DNA of 64,000 nucleotides from JANOBD01 sp031411495 (GCA_031411495.1 JANOBD010000236.1:1-64000); one strand, 5' to 3'. Shown: positions 17,708 through 26,821, numbered from the stretch's first letter. The notes: a model not told the origin generated them from the letters alone. Made by a program: numbers and translations.

Positions 17708-17752
17708 CGGGCCTCCGGCACATGGGTCCGAGCACCACGTGCCGGAGGCCCG
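17708..17752. repeat. REP-like hairpin downstream of the Y1-like gene
   Basis: A perfect 14-bp inverted repeat, CGGGCCTCCGGCAC at 17708-17721 with its complement at 17739-17752, encloses a 17-nt loop that can extend the stem by three more pairs. There is no T-tract after it, which argues against a simple terminator. The rest of the gap up to 17872 shows no gene. Confidence 0.75.
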
Positions 17753-17872
17753 TGCGACATCGCTACGATTCTCTGTTCGCGGTCCCGAAAGTTGAATTGC
17801 AGGTCGATCTCACGCGGCGGAATACCTCGGGATGACACAATCACCATCCGAACGCATTGCACCCACATCGAG

Positions 17873-18556
17873 CTATCGAATCACGCCAAAGTTCTTCCCC
17901 GTGACCGTTCCGCTCACGCTCGAAAGCCAGATGCTCGTCGCGCCGTACGGAAGTGAGACGCTCTCATTGGCATTGAGCGCGAGCCGCAGGCTGACGTTGC
18001 TGGTTCGCGTCGTGATCGAATACGCGCCGGCCGCGTCGGTGAGCGCGCTCGCTTCGCCGGCGTCGAGCCGGCCGTTGAAGTTGTAGTCGGCGAAGACCGT
18101 TCGCCCGGCGAGCCTGGCTTCGCCCGTGTCGAGTCGCCCGTTTCGATTCGCATCGGTGAAGACGGTGCCGGTCACGCTCGGGCCGCTCGTCACCGTCGTC
18201 GCGATGCCGAGGTTCTTTCCCGTGACCGTTCCATTCACGCTGGAAAGCCAGATGTCATTGGCGCCATACGGAAGTGAAATCGCCTCGGCCGGCCGGGTGA
18301 CGACGCGAACACTCACGCTGCTCGCGCGCGTCGCCAGTGAGTAGTTGCCCGAGGCATCTGAAAACGCGATCGGATCGGAGCCGTCGACGATGCCGTTGAA
18401 GTTGTAGTCCGCGAAAACGGTGCGTGCGCCAAGTCCGGCTTCGCCCGCATCCTGTCGGCCGTTCTTGTTCGCGTCGTCGAAGACGGTTCCGGTCACGGTC
18501 GAGAGGAGTCGACGCGGTTCGATGTTTTCCATCACGGATCGCAGGGTGTTTCGCAT
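17873..18556 (-). CDS. Secreted SdrD-B-like repeat protein, two modules (paralogue 1)
   Basis: 227 residues. N-terminal LEPR-xLL-type motif MENIEPRRLLS (9-19), then two modules. Each opens with a TGTVF-D-x-N-x-NG-R-D-x-GEA calcium-loop-like motif, continues with RTVFADYNFNG and a second D-x-GE loop, and closes with SLPYGA followed by SSV-GTVTGKN. The acidic loops match SdrD B repeats and are expected to bind calcium. The protein is probably extracellular; no enzyme domain is present. AGAAGGAA before the ATG at 18556 supports this start. It is the last of four same-strand paralogues, 44 bp after the next one. Confidence 0.8.
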   Translation of the reverse strand: MRNTLRSVMENIEPRRLLSTVTGTVFDDANKNGRQDAGEAGLGARTVFADYNFNGIVDGSDPIAFSDASGNYSLATRASSVSVRVVTRPAEAISLPYGANDIWLSSVNGTVTGKNLGIATTVTSGPSVTGTVFTDANRNGRLDTGEARLAGRTVFADYNFNGRLDAGEASALTDAAGAYSITTRTSNVSLRLALNANESVSLPYGATSIWLSSVSGTVTGKNFGVIR

Positions 18557-18600
18557 GATCAGTTCCTTCTGGTGGTGAGCGCCCAACGCTGGTGAGTGTA

Positions 18601-19983
18601 TCAGGCAAAGATGCCGATGTTCTTCCCCGTTACCGTTCCCACGACGCTGGGCAGCCAGATGCTGGTGGAGCCGTAGGGCAGCGAGATCGATTCGCCGATG
18701 TTCAGCCGGACGCGCAGGCTGACGTTGGTGGCGCGGGTCGCGAGCGAATAGTTGCCGGTGCCATCGGAGACGGTGAACGCCTCGCCCGCATCCAGCCGGC
18801 CGTTGAAGTTGTAGTCGGCGAAGACGGTACGGTTCTGCAGGCGCGTTTCGCCGGTGTCGAGCTTGCCGTTGTGATTCGTGTCGGCGAAGACTGCGCCGTT
18901 GACGATCGAGGTCGACGAAAGATGCACGCCGAAGATGATTGTCTTGGTCTGGCTGCCCGCCGCGACGTCGATCGCGGCCGGCGTGGTGAACGTCTCACCG
19001 GCTTGCAGGCCGGCGAGTTTGAACGAGCCGGTGTTCGTCGTCTGTGGCCCGAGCGCGTCGAGCTTGAGCAGGTCTTCATTCGCCTGGCGGACGCCGTCGT
19101 TGTTGCGATCGAGAAAGAGCGAGCGTCCGGCCCACGACGCATTGAGCGTCGTCTCGCCGGTGTCCTGTACGCCGTTGCGGTTCACGTCGCTGAAGAGGAC
19201 GACCCACGGCATCTGCCCGATGCCGGAGATGCCGACATCGACCGTGACGTCGCCATTGGCGATTGTAATCGTGGGCGCTGCGGAGGTGGTGAGGCTCGTG
19301 CCGGCGCGGTTCGCCTTGAGCTTGAACCGGTAGGCGCCCGGCGCGAGATCGAAGATCGAGAAGTCTTCGAGGAGCGCGCCGTCGAAGTCGAGGATGGACT
19401 TCTCGCCGCCGGCCGAGTTCTGCGTGGCGTTGCCGTCGAGATCGAGCCAGCCGGAGAAACCGGTGGTGGGCGCGAGACTCGTCTGCTCGCCCGCGTCGAG
19501 ATGGCCGTTGGCGTTGTAATCGGTATAGACACGGAAGTGGGCGGCGTAGCTGCCGGCGCTGGCGACGACGCCGATGTTCTTGCCCGTCAGTGCGCCGGTG
19601 ACGGTGGGAAGCCAGATGCTGGTCGCGCTGTAGGGAAGCGAGACGGATTCTCCGGCATTTGCGACAAGGCGGACGCTGACGTTCGTGGCGCGAGTTGTCA
19701 GCGTGTACGCGCCGCTTGCATTCGAAATCGTCGAGGGCTCGCCGGCATCGACGCGGGAGTTGTAGTTGTAGTCGGCGAAGACGGTGCGGCTCGCGAGTTT
19801 CGCTTCGCCGGTGTTGAGCACGCCGTTGCGATTGGTGTCGCTGAACACCGTGCCGGCCACGCTGGTGAGCAACTGGCGCGGCTCGCACCGTTCGACCGCG
19901 GCAGGTCGCGACTGAGCAGCTCCGATAACATGACGACACGCCGAGACCCGTAGCCGCCGATTTGAACGCTCATGCATCATCAT
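18601..19983 (-). CDS. Secreted SdrD-B-like repeat protein (paralogue 2)
   Basis: 460 residues. N-terminal CEPRQLLTSVAGTVF, then a first module with RTVFADYNYNSRVDAGEPST and closing SLPYSATSIWLPTVTGALTG. The middle part carries FRVYTDYNANGHLDAGE, FSGWLDLDGNATQN and VLFSDVNRNGVQDTGETTL. The last module has VFADTNHNGKLDTGE, RTVFADYNFNG and SLPYGSTSIWLPSVVGTVTG. The middle is the intact counterpart of the region interrupted by an amber codon in paralogue 3 (20437-22776). GGGAG upstream of ATGATGATG at 19983 supports the start. An extracellular structural or adhesive role is inferred. Confidence 0.8.
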   Translation of the reverse strand: MMMHERSNRRLRVSACRHVIGAAQSRPAAVERCEPRQLLTSVAGTVFSDTNRNGVLNTGEAKLASRTVFADYNYNSRVDAGEPSTISNASGAYTLTTRATNVSVRLVANAGESVSLPYSATSIWLPTVTGALTGKNIGVVASAGSYAAHFRVYTDYNANGHLDAGEQTSLAPTTGFSGWLDLDGNATQNSAGGEKSILDFDGALLEDFSIFDLAPGAYRFKLKANRAGTSLTTSAAPTITIANGDVTVDVGISGIGQMPWVVLFSDVNRNGVQDTGETTLNASWAGRSLFLDRNNDGVRQANEDLLKLDALGPQTTNTGSFKLAGLQAGETFTTPAAIDVAAGSQTKTIIFGVHLSSTSIVNGAVFADTNHNGKLDTGETRLQNRTVFADYNFNGRLDAGEAFTVSDGTGNYSLATRATNVSLRVRLNIGESISLPYGSTSIWLPSVVGTVTGKNIGIFA

Positions 19984-20157
19984 TTTCTCCCAGTTCCCAT
20001 GTCCGGCTGGGATTTTGAGCGAAACGGCCGTTCAATTCATGAGAATTCCGGAGTTTTTGTGGTCATTCTTTTTCCGTCGACTCGCAGCCGACTGCGACGA
20101 TCGCATGTTGTGCACGGTACGACGAGAAAACAGGCTCATCCGACAATTCCGGAGAAC

Positions 20158-20296
20158 GGTCGCGAGGGACGAAGAAAGCGAAGTAGTACTTCAATGTGGT
20201 GAAGTGATCGGTTGCGGCTGAAAGTGTCTTGGGCGTGCATCGACTCCGGCGCGTTTTTCTCTTCGTGTCCCTTCGACGACTTCGTTCTTCGCGACC
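20158..20296. repeat. MITE-like inverted repeat, GGTCGCGA...TCGCGACC type (R5, copy 1)
   Basis: Terminal arms GGTCGCGAGGGACGAAG (20158-20174) and CTTCGTTCTTCGCGACC (20280-20296) are inverted repeats with 15 of 17 matches. The outer sequence closely matches the terminal repeats around the GxxExxY gene at 37306-37817. The element fills much of the gap 19984-20436 between two SdrD-like genes; the rest of that gap shows no gene. Confidence 0.65.
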
Positions 20297-20436
20297 AGGG
20301 AAGGCTCCGCCTACCGCATCGTTCCCGCAAATCCTGGATGAACCAAAAAAGGTCCGCGGCCCACAAGCGACGTCTTCGACGCTCGCTTCTGGATCGCGGA
20401 TCGATTCTCAACCATTCAACATTGCCGCGCGGAGAA

Positions 20437-21048
20437 CTATGTCGCCAGCAGGCCGGTGCTTGCTGCGGTACTCACGATGCCGATGTTCTTGCCGGTGGCG
20501 TCGCCGGTGATGATCGGGAGCCAAATGCTGGTCGCGCCGAACGGCAGCGAGAGGGTCTCGCCGGCGTTGAGCAACAGCCGCACGCTGACGTTGGTGCCGC
20601 GCGTGATGAGGACGTAGTAACCACCGGGCCCGGTGGTGGTGGACGGCTCGTCGGCGTCGAAGCGGCCGTTGAAGTTGTAGTCGGCGAACACGGTGCGGCC
20701 GGTGGGGCCAGTTTCGCTTGCGTCCAGCCGGCCGTTGCGGTTCGTATCGTTGAAGACCGATCCGCTGACGCGGTAGTTGCGTCCGTCCACGACGCCGACG
20801 CTGAGGCGTGCCCCGTGCGGACCGACCACGAGCGTGCGCGACGTGCTGAATCGTTCTCCCGCTTTCAGGCCGCCAACGGTGTAGGTGCCGAAGGGCAGCT
20901 GCTTCGGGCCGTTGCCGTAGTGGCTGACGCCGATGCTGCTCTCACGGTCCGTTTGCCAGATGCCGTCGCCATTGGCGTCGAGGAACAGGATATGTAGCGC
21001 CCAGAAGGGGTCGAACTCGCCAAAAGCGAGTTCGCCCGATTGGTGGTC
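20437..21048 (-). pseudogene. 3' part of SdrD-B-like paralogue 3, cut off by an in-frame TAG
   Basis: This stretch is open in the same frame as the gene at 21049-22776 and continues it without a shift; only the TAG at 21051-21049 separates them. It encodes 203 residues beginning DHQSGELAFGEFDPFWALHI, then LFLDANGDGIWQTDRES, a linker matching paralogue 2, and a last module with SGSVFNDTNRNGRLDASETG, RTVFADYNFNGRFDADEPS and SLPFGATSIWLPIITGDATG. The first available start codon is an internal GTG at 20829, inside a domain, so independent translation is unlikely. It is a nonsense-separated fragment, or is reached by readthrough. Confidence 0.75.
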
Positions 21049-22776
21049 CTAGACGCCGTTGCCGTTCACGTCGTCGAAGACATCGACCGCGACGGGCGCG
21101 ACGTTTCGGATGCCGATCTCGAAGTTGGACGGCGTGTTGCCGACCGTGACCCGGATCGAACTGCCATTGGTGTACGGAGACGTCGAGGTGCCGAAGCTAC
21201 GAATCTGGAAGCGATGAGTTCCGGGAGCGAGTTCGGCAAAGTAGAAGTTGCCGCCGCCGGTGTATTCGCCGATGGAGATGGATTGTTCGCCGGCGGCGAT
21301 ATTCTGGGTGGTGTTGCCGTCGAGATCGAGCCAGCCGTAGAAGCCGCCTCCCGCAAGTGGTTCTTCGTCGCTCTGGCGGATGCTGTCGAGGTTGTAGTCG
21401 GCAAAGAACGTGAAGTTGATGCGGGAAAGGGCGCTCGCGATGCCGAGGTTCTTGCCGGTAATGGTTCCGTTGACGGACGGAAGCCAGAGGCTGGTCGCGC
21501 CATAGGGAAGCGAGACGTTTTCGCCGGTGTTCACCACGAGTCGCAGGCTGACGTTGGTTGAACGTGTGGCGAGAGAATACGAGCCGGCGGAATCGGTGAG
21601 GGCAGAAGGCTCGCCCGCATCGAACCGGCCGTTGAAATTGTAGTCGGCGAAGACGGTCCGATGGATCAGCCGGGTTTCACCGGCGTCGAGTCGGCCGTTG
21701 TGATTCGTGTCACTGAAGATCACGCCCGTTACCGTCGGCGCGGGTGCCGTGGCTACCGCTATCGCGAAGTGGAACTCGGCGTTGTTGCCGGCGACGTTGA
21801 CTTCCGTCGATCCGTCGGCGAGCGCGTCGTTATCGGCGACTTTGCGCATCGCGATGCGCCAGGTGCCGACGGGCAGTTTGCGGAGATAGACGCCGGTGAT
21901 ATCGCCGGGCTGCGTGCCGCCCTGAGTGGCGTAGAACGCGATCGGTTCGCCGGGGTCTTTGAGGTTGTCGCGGTCGAGGTCGATCCAGACCTGGCTCGCG
22001 GCCACTTCGCCTTCGCCGGCTTCGCGTGTGGCGTTATGGTTTTTGTCGTCGAACAGGTAGCCGCGAATCGTGCCGCCGACGGCGGTGGTGCCGAAGTCGG
22101 CGTCGGTAATGTTCTGGTTGCTAGTCACGAACGGTCGGCCGGCGAAACCGGTCGGCTGGGTCTGCACGTATCCCATCGTGTCGTCGAGGCGAATCGTCAG
22201 CGCGATTCCGACGGGAACCACGAGCTGGTAGAAGCCCCCCGAAGTAGTTGACGTGCCGAAGTGCGGCTCGCCGGTGTCGATCACGCCGTTGTTGTTGATG
22301 TCGGCGTAGACGGTGCCATCAAACGAGGTCTCGCCGGTGTCGAACGCGCCGTTGTTGTTCACGTCGAAGTAGGATCGGCCGCTGATGGTGGTGGTAGACG
22401 GGCCGGTGCGAATGCCGAAGTTCTGACCCGCGACATTCGTGCCGACGTTCGGGAGCCAGATACTGGTCGCGCCATACGGCAGCGAGACGTGCTCGGAATT
22501 GCCTAGATCAATGCGCAGGCTGACGTTCGATGCCCGCGTCGCGAGCGTGTAGTGGCCGGCGACGTCTGTGTGCCCCAGCGGTTCGCCGGTGTCGTATCGG
22601 CTGTTGAAGTTGTAGTCGGCATACACCGTGCGCATGAGAAGTCCGGCTTCACCGGCATCAAGTCTGCCGTTTCGGTTGATGTCATTGAAGATCGTGCCGG
22701 TGACGTTTGCCAGCAGTTGCCGGCGTTCGATCGGCTCGCACCGGGCGGTGTTCCGGGTTGAATTACGCTTATTCAT
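21049..22776 (-). CDS. Secreted SdrD-B-like repeat protein (paralogue 3), ending early at an in-frame TAG
   Basis: 575 residues as read. N-terminal IERRQLLANVTGTIFNDINR, then modules with RTVYADYNFNSRYDTGEP, SLPYGATSIWLPNVGTNVAG, SYFDVNNNGAFDTGE, YLFDDKNHNATREAGEG, VIFSDTNHNGRLDAGE and SLWLPSVNGTITGKN, then FFADYNLDSIRQSDEEP. The reading stops at VFDDVNGNGV, inside a calcium-loop motif that in paralogue 2 continues VQDTGE. The stop therefore stands where a Gln (CAG) is expected, so one C-to-T change explains it. The full-length gene would be 20437-22776, 779 codons. A sequencing error or recoding remain possible. Confidence 0.8.
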   Translation of the reverse strand: MNKRNSTRNTARCEPIERRQLLANVTGTIFNDINRNGRLDAGEAGLLMRTVYADYNFNSRYDTGEPLGHTDVAGHYTLATRASNVSLRIDLGNSEHVSLPYGATSIWLPNVGTNVAGQNFGIRTGPSTTTISGRSYFDVNNNGAFDTGETSFDGTVYADINNNGVIDTGEPHFGTSTTSGGFYQLVVPVGIALTIRLDDTMGYVQTQPTGFAGRPFVTSNQNITDADFGTTAVGGTIRGYLFDDKNHNATREAGEGEVAASQVWIDLDRDNLKDPGEPIAFYATQGGTQPGDITGVYLRKLPVGTWRIAMRKVADNDALADGSTEVNVAGNNAEFHFAIAVATAPAPTVTGVIFSDTNHNGRLDAGETRLIHRTVFADYNFNGRFDAGEPSALTDSAGSYSLATRSTNVSLRLVVNTGENVSLPYGATSLWLPSVNGTITGKNLGIASALSRINFTFFADYNLDSIRQSDEEPLAGGGFYGWLDLDGNTTQNIAAGEQSISIGEYTGGGNFYFAELAPGTHRFQIRSFGTSTSPYTNGSSIRVTVGNTPSNFEIGIRNVAPVAVDVFDDVNGNGV

Positions 22777-22815
22777 CGAAAACCCCTGTTCTTTGATTGA
22801 GGAACCGCGCCGCCG

Positions 22816-24888
22816 TCATGACGTAGTGCGGGTGTTGATTTCAAATGCGATGCGCGGCGTCGCGTCGTTCGGGGTCACGTCGCGATATCCGCTGAACGGT
22901 TGCCCGTTGGCATTCCGGCCCTTGTAGGCGATGTGCCAACTGCCCGGCGGAAGGGCGATCTGGTTGCCGTTCACACGCGTCGAAAGGCTCGCGCTCGCGC
23001 CGACGTAGCCGTTCCAGAACGTCGGTTCATCGGCTTGTCGGACGTTGTCGCGATTCAGATCGACCCATACCGCATCGGCGAACACCTCGGGCTCATCGGC
23101 GTCGATCCGTCCGTTGCTGTTGCTGTCGGCGTAGAGATAGAGGGCGGCCCAGGTTCCAGGGAAGGTGACGCCGAAGCGTCCGACGTCATTGTTGCCGGCG
23201 ACGGGCGTAAGGTATCGCGTGCCAAAGTTCCCCGGATCGGTGAAGTAGCGACGATCGGTGTACTCGCGGAGGAATCGAACCGCGTGGCGCGCGCCGACAG
23301 GCACGTTGCGGATGATGAATTGTCCCGGCGTTTCTTCGTTGGAGCGGAGGTCGTTTCCGTCGTAGATGCCGTTGTCGTTCAGGTCGAAGTACGCCAGGCC
23401 GCCAAGCGAGAAAATCTCATCACCCGCATCGTACTGGCCGTTTCGATTCGTATCGAGGTAGCCGCTGCCGGTGATGGTTGTCGTGGTGGGCGGGACGGTG
23501 GAGACGATACCGATGTTTTTGCCGGCGACGGTTCCGCTCACGGTGGCGAGCCACAGGTTCGTCGCGCCGTAGGGAAGCGAGACGGCTTCGCCGGCGGTAA
23601 GCACTACCTTGAGGCTCACGTTACTGCCGCGTGTGGCAATGCTGTAGAGGCCATTCGCGTCAGTGATCGCCGCGGGTTCGTTCACATCAGGGAGTCCATT
23701 GTAGTTGTAGTCGGCGAAGACGGATCGGCCGGCGAGTGCGGATTCACTGCCATCGCGTCGGCCGTCACGATTCGTATCGGCGAACACCGTCCCGCTCACG
23801 GTCGCCGCCACAGGTCGCAGCGCGATATCAAGCGTGAAGGTCTGCCCGGCGATGTTCCGCATCATGATGCTGTGGTTGTAGATGATCGAGGTGACGTAGC
23901 CGGCTGCAGGCGTCACCTGAATCGAAACCATGTCAAAGGGCGCGCCGGTGAGCATCATCGAATAGAAGCCGGTCGCGTCCGTCGTCGCATTGGTATCGGT
24001 CGACTCGAATGTGAAGTTCCTGTTGATGTCGTTCCACACGAGGTGGCCCGCGCCGGCGATCGCTTCTCCGGCATCGAGCCAGCCGTCGCCGTCGGTGTCG
24101 TAGAAGGCATGACCCTCGAGGATCGCGCTGACGAGGGTCGTCTGATCCGTCGCGATGCTGAAGGTCGAGCCGGCGCCGATGAGCGATCCGTTCGAGGCGA
24201 CGGTGTAAGCGAACGCGCCGCTCGCAGGCGAAAAGGGAAGGTACCCTTGGGGGGCGACGATGCGCAGCGCAAAGGCGCGAACCGCCACATTCACGGTGTA
24301 GTTGCCATGATCGTCGGTGACGGTCGAGGGCTCGTTGGCATCGAGCGAGGCGTTGTTGTTGTAGTCAGCAAACACGGGGATGCGAAACGTCGCATACTCC
24401 GCGGCGTCCTGGAGTCCGTTGCGATTGGCATCGATGTAGACGCGCCCACTGACGGCCGTTGATTGAATGGAGGCAGGTGCGATGCCAAAGGTGCTGCCCC
24501 AGCCGACGATGTCCGTCCGGTCGGTATTGAGGTTGTAATACCACACGCCCGCGCCGGTTGGGGCGGTACGAATGGTGTCGGGTGCAGGCTGGAGCGATAG
24601 CGCGAATGGGCGAAGGGCGACATCGAGCGCATAGGCGCCGTTCGGCCCGCTCACCGTGCTGGGTTCGCCGGCGTCCAGCCGTCCGTTGTAGTTGTAGTCG
24701 GCATAGACGACGCCGCCGGCGGCGCCCGCCTCGCCGTGGTCGCGCCGCGTGTTCCGGTTCGAGTCGGCGAAAACGGTGCCCGCCACGCTCGCCAGCAGCC
24801 GACGCTGCTCCACGCCTTCGACGACTGACCCGACGCTACGACGAATGTTGGTATGTCCACTACCGACGCAATTTCTGCTTCGCATCAT
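22816..24888 (-). CDS. Secreted SdrD-B-like repeat protein (paralogue 4)
   Basis: 690 residues. N-terminal VEQRRLLASVAGTVFADSNR with RDHGEAG. The modules carry VYADYNYNGRLDAGEPSTVS, RVYIDANRNGLQDAAEY, FADYNNNASLDANEPS, FYDTDGDGWLDAGEA, VFADTNRDGRRDGSE, SVFADYNYNGLPDVNEPA and YLDTNRNGQYDAGDE, ending near YLYADSNSNGRIDADEPEV. The first three modules diverge from the other paralogues, while the SLPYGATNLWLATVSGTVAG module is shared. Tandem ATG codons at 24888 and 24885 follow GATGAGGGA, a plausible ribosome site. It is the first of four same-strand genes, with 39 bp to the next. Confidence 0.8.
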   Translation of the reverse strand: MMRSRNCVGSGHTNIRRSVGSVVEGVEQRRLLASVAGTVFADSNRNTRRDHGEAGAAGGVVYADYNYNGRLDAGEPSTVSGPNGAYALDVALRPFALSLQPAPDTIRTAPTGAGVWYYNLNTDRTDIVGWGSTFGIAPASIQSTAVSGRVYIDANRNGLQDAAEYATFRIPVFADYNNNASLDANEPSTVTDDHGNYTVNVAVRAFALRIVAPQGYLPFSPASGAFAYTVASNGSLIGAGSTFSIATDQTTLVSAILEGHAFYDTDGDGWLDAGEAIAGAGHLVWNDINRNFTFESTDTNATTDATGFYSMMLTGAPFDMVSIQVTPAAGYVTSIIYNHSIMMRNIAGQTFTLDIALRPVAATVSGTVFADTNRDGRRDGSESALAGRSVFADYNYNGLPDVNEPAAITDANGLYSIATRGSNVSLKVVLTAGEAVSLPYGATNLWLATVSGTVAGKNIGIVSTVPPTTTTITGSGYLDTNRNGQYDAGDEIFSLGGLAYFDLNDNGIYDGNDLRSNEETPGQFIIRNVPVGARHAVRFLREYTDRRYFTDPGNFGTRYLTPVAGNNDVGRFGVTFPGTWAALYLYADSNSNGRIDADEPEVFADAVWVDLNRDNVRQADEPTFWNGYVGASASLSTRVNGNQIALPPGSWHIAYKGRNANGQPFSGYRDVTPNDATPRIAFEINTRTTS

Positions 24889-25374
24889 TCCCTCATCCTG
24901 ATTTGATCGCTGATTTTGCCATGGCCGGGGCGCGAGTGCGTGCGCACCTTTGACCCAGGCGATGAATTGGACGGACTTCAACTTCGCCGTGTGAGGCGAA
25001 TCCCACTTGTGGTCCGAGGAGTGGCGCGTTCATGCTCCAGCACGATCGGGCATCCTCCTGTCGTCGGTTGTTGACGACCTCACCATTTCATGAGGGAATT
25101 CGGGGACCGTCAAATGAAATCGACTTCACCAGATGTTCCGGTGAAATCGAGCTCATCCCATCAGGAGTTTATCAGCAGGTGTGACAAAAAGGCAAAGGCG
25201 CGAGGCAGTCACTTCCTGCGCTCGCGCCCTGATTGCGGTCAAGACACGAATCTGTCTCAACTGCGCATTTGCCGATTCGTCGTCGATTCCCGCGCCGTGC
25301 GGATTCAGCAGACCTGGCTGCGCCGCTGCGGAGGGATTTTGAACGGCGCGAGAATCAACTCGGAACCGGATCGT
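24889..25374. other. Intergenic region without recognisable gene
   Basis: 486 bp between the first SdrD-like gene and the convergent end of the PEP-CTERM-like gene, both on the minus strand. Short inverted words (TTCACC...GGTGAA near 25127) and one strong hairpin, listed separately, are visible. Open frames here lack family features. Confidence 0.5.
25182..25228 (-). terminator. Probable rho-independent terminator on the minus strand
   Basis: GGCGCGAGGCAG (25197-25208) pairs with CTGCGCTCGCGCC (25216-25228), with one bulged base and a 7-nt loop. Read on the minus strand, the hairpin is followed by TTTGCCTTTTTGTC. It lies about 150 bp beyond the stop of the gene at 25375-26250. Confidence 0.55.
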
Positions 25375-26250
25375 TCATCGTCGCCGGCGAAGCATCGGAA
25401 GGACCGAGAGCGCCAACAGCGCGGTGCCCGGTTCGGGCGTGATCACGAAAGCCATGTTGATCGACTGGCCGGCATACGGCCCGGTGGGATAGTGCATGTC
25501 TCTCCAGGTCGTCCCCGGAAGCAGAGGGCCGGCGAAGCTGGTCGTGTCGGCGAAGACGGCATCGTCATCGGTGATGCCAAACGGGTTGGGCGCGTAGCTG
25601 TCGCGCGAGGTCTTCCAGCCGAAGATTGACGGAGGTACAGCGGGATTTGCCACGCCTACCGGCTCGGCCTGGACATCAAGCCAATAGACTTTGGGGTTCG
25701 TGGCAGTTCCCTGTTGAATGAACGGATTGAGGAAGTGATCGAAGTTGTATTGCCAGATTTCGGTGTCCGTGCCGATGATCTGGTTCTGGTTAGGTTCGTA
25801 GAACAATTCGGGCTGCGACGGGAACGGCCAGCGCCGAGCGACAAACGAGCCGGGCGCGAAAACTTGTGACCAGACTTGCGCGCCGGGTCGGCTATAGGAA
25901 CCGGCGGGACGGACATCTTCATGAATGCTCAGTTTGAATCGAACGGCACTCGGATTGGGTACGAGCGCACCCGTCGCATCGGGAACAAGTGGCAGTCGGT
26001 CGTTAAGCCACGACCCCCAGATATGAATGTCCTGAACGGCATCGGTCGAGGTGCAAAGCCAATCGTCGGCGAGTACTTTGACGAACGGGAATTGGCCGTT
26101 GTAGGTGGCGTTCACATCCATGCCGGCCTGCACATCGGGACGTTGCAGATATTTGTACGGTTGTCCCGGGTTCCAGTCAGCGGTCGCGGCGGCGCCACCG
26201 AAGAGACAGGCGATCAGGCACGGCAGGATTTGTTTCGAGGTCAATTTCAT
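25375..26250 (-). CDS. Secreted protein with PEP-CTERM-like sorting signal
   Basis: 291 residues. An N-terminal signal peptide, MKLTSKQILPCLIACLFGGA with cleavage likely after AATA, is followed by a domain with KYLQRPDVQAGMDVNATYNG, VLADDWLCTSTDAVQDIHIW and GSWLNDRLP. This resembles a domain common in planctomycete exported proteins. The C-terminus, TPEPGTALLALSVLPMLRRR plus one Arg, has the PEP-like motif, hydrophobic helix and Arg cluster of PEP-CTERM proteins, which are sorted and cleaved at the membrane by exosortase. Function is unknown. CTGGAGGAC ahead of the ATG at 26250 is a good ribosome site. Confidence 0.8.
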   Translation of the reverse strand: MKLTSKQILPCLIACLFGGAAATADWNPGQPYKYLQRPDVQAGMDVNATYNGQFPFVKVLADDWLCTSTDAVQDIHIWGSWLNDRLPLVPDATGALVPNPSAVRFKLSIHEDVRPAGSYSRPGAQVWSQVFAPGSFVARRWPFPSQPELFYEPNQNQIIGTDTEIWQYNFDHFLNPFIQQGTATNPKVYWLDVQAEPVGVANPAVPPSIFGWKTSRDSYAPNPFGITDDDAVFADTTSFAGPLLPGTTWRDMHYPTGPYAGQSINMAFVITPEPGTALLALSVLPMLRRRR

Positions 26251-26821
26251 GTTCGGTCCTCCAGAAAAGCGAATGGACAACAACACTCCACTTGAGACGC
26301 ACGGCGCGCCCGAGAACGATTCACGATTGAGGAAAGCGTCTGTTCAGCGTGCGGTTGGGACGCGGACCGCGTGCATCAGATAGCGCGGTTGCCGAGCGTC
26401 AGAACGGCACACGATCAGACCTGTGGGACGGAGAGCTGAGGAATCATTTCGCACCTCCACAAAAAACGACGCGCGAATGAATGCGAGTCGACATCCGAAG
26501 GTGTCAGTCGGGGCTCGAAGTGGCGAGCGGCGGCGAACACAGGGTGAACGCGACAAGGACATGCAGAACAGATCGAACAGTACCGCGCGTCATAAACCCG
26601 TCAATGCGATTATTCGCGAAAAATTTATGCCGATTCGTTTTTGACAATTTCTCACCTCGATGTACACCACGGATTGGTCTTTTGGCGCAGAATCCATCAA
26701 GTTTCATTTCTTTGTGAAACGTGTGACAGAAAGACGCCGGTGAATTCGCGCGGAATTCGCCTCTACGCCGTGCTGCCGCAAAGTCGCAATCGAACCGCTC
26801 TTGGTTATCCTTGGCCCTCCC
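26251..26821. other. Intergenic region between divergent genes, no recognisable gene
   Basis: 571 bp holding both promoters for the flanking divergent genes. A TTGACA at 26641-26646 with TACACC 16 bp later could be a plus-strand promoter, but the -10 match is weak. No RNA gene was recognised. Confidence 0.4.

Noticed and set aside
17708..17752. Simple rho-independent terminator after the Y1-like gene
   Set aside because: The stem is strong, but no T-tract follows on either side; a REP-like element fits better.
22900..24462. Plus-strand open frame opposite SdrD-like paralogue 4
   Set aside because: A mirror of repetitive GC-rich coding sequence. Its translation is composed of repeated VVVGEDG-like words that are reverse images of the acidic loops.
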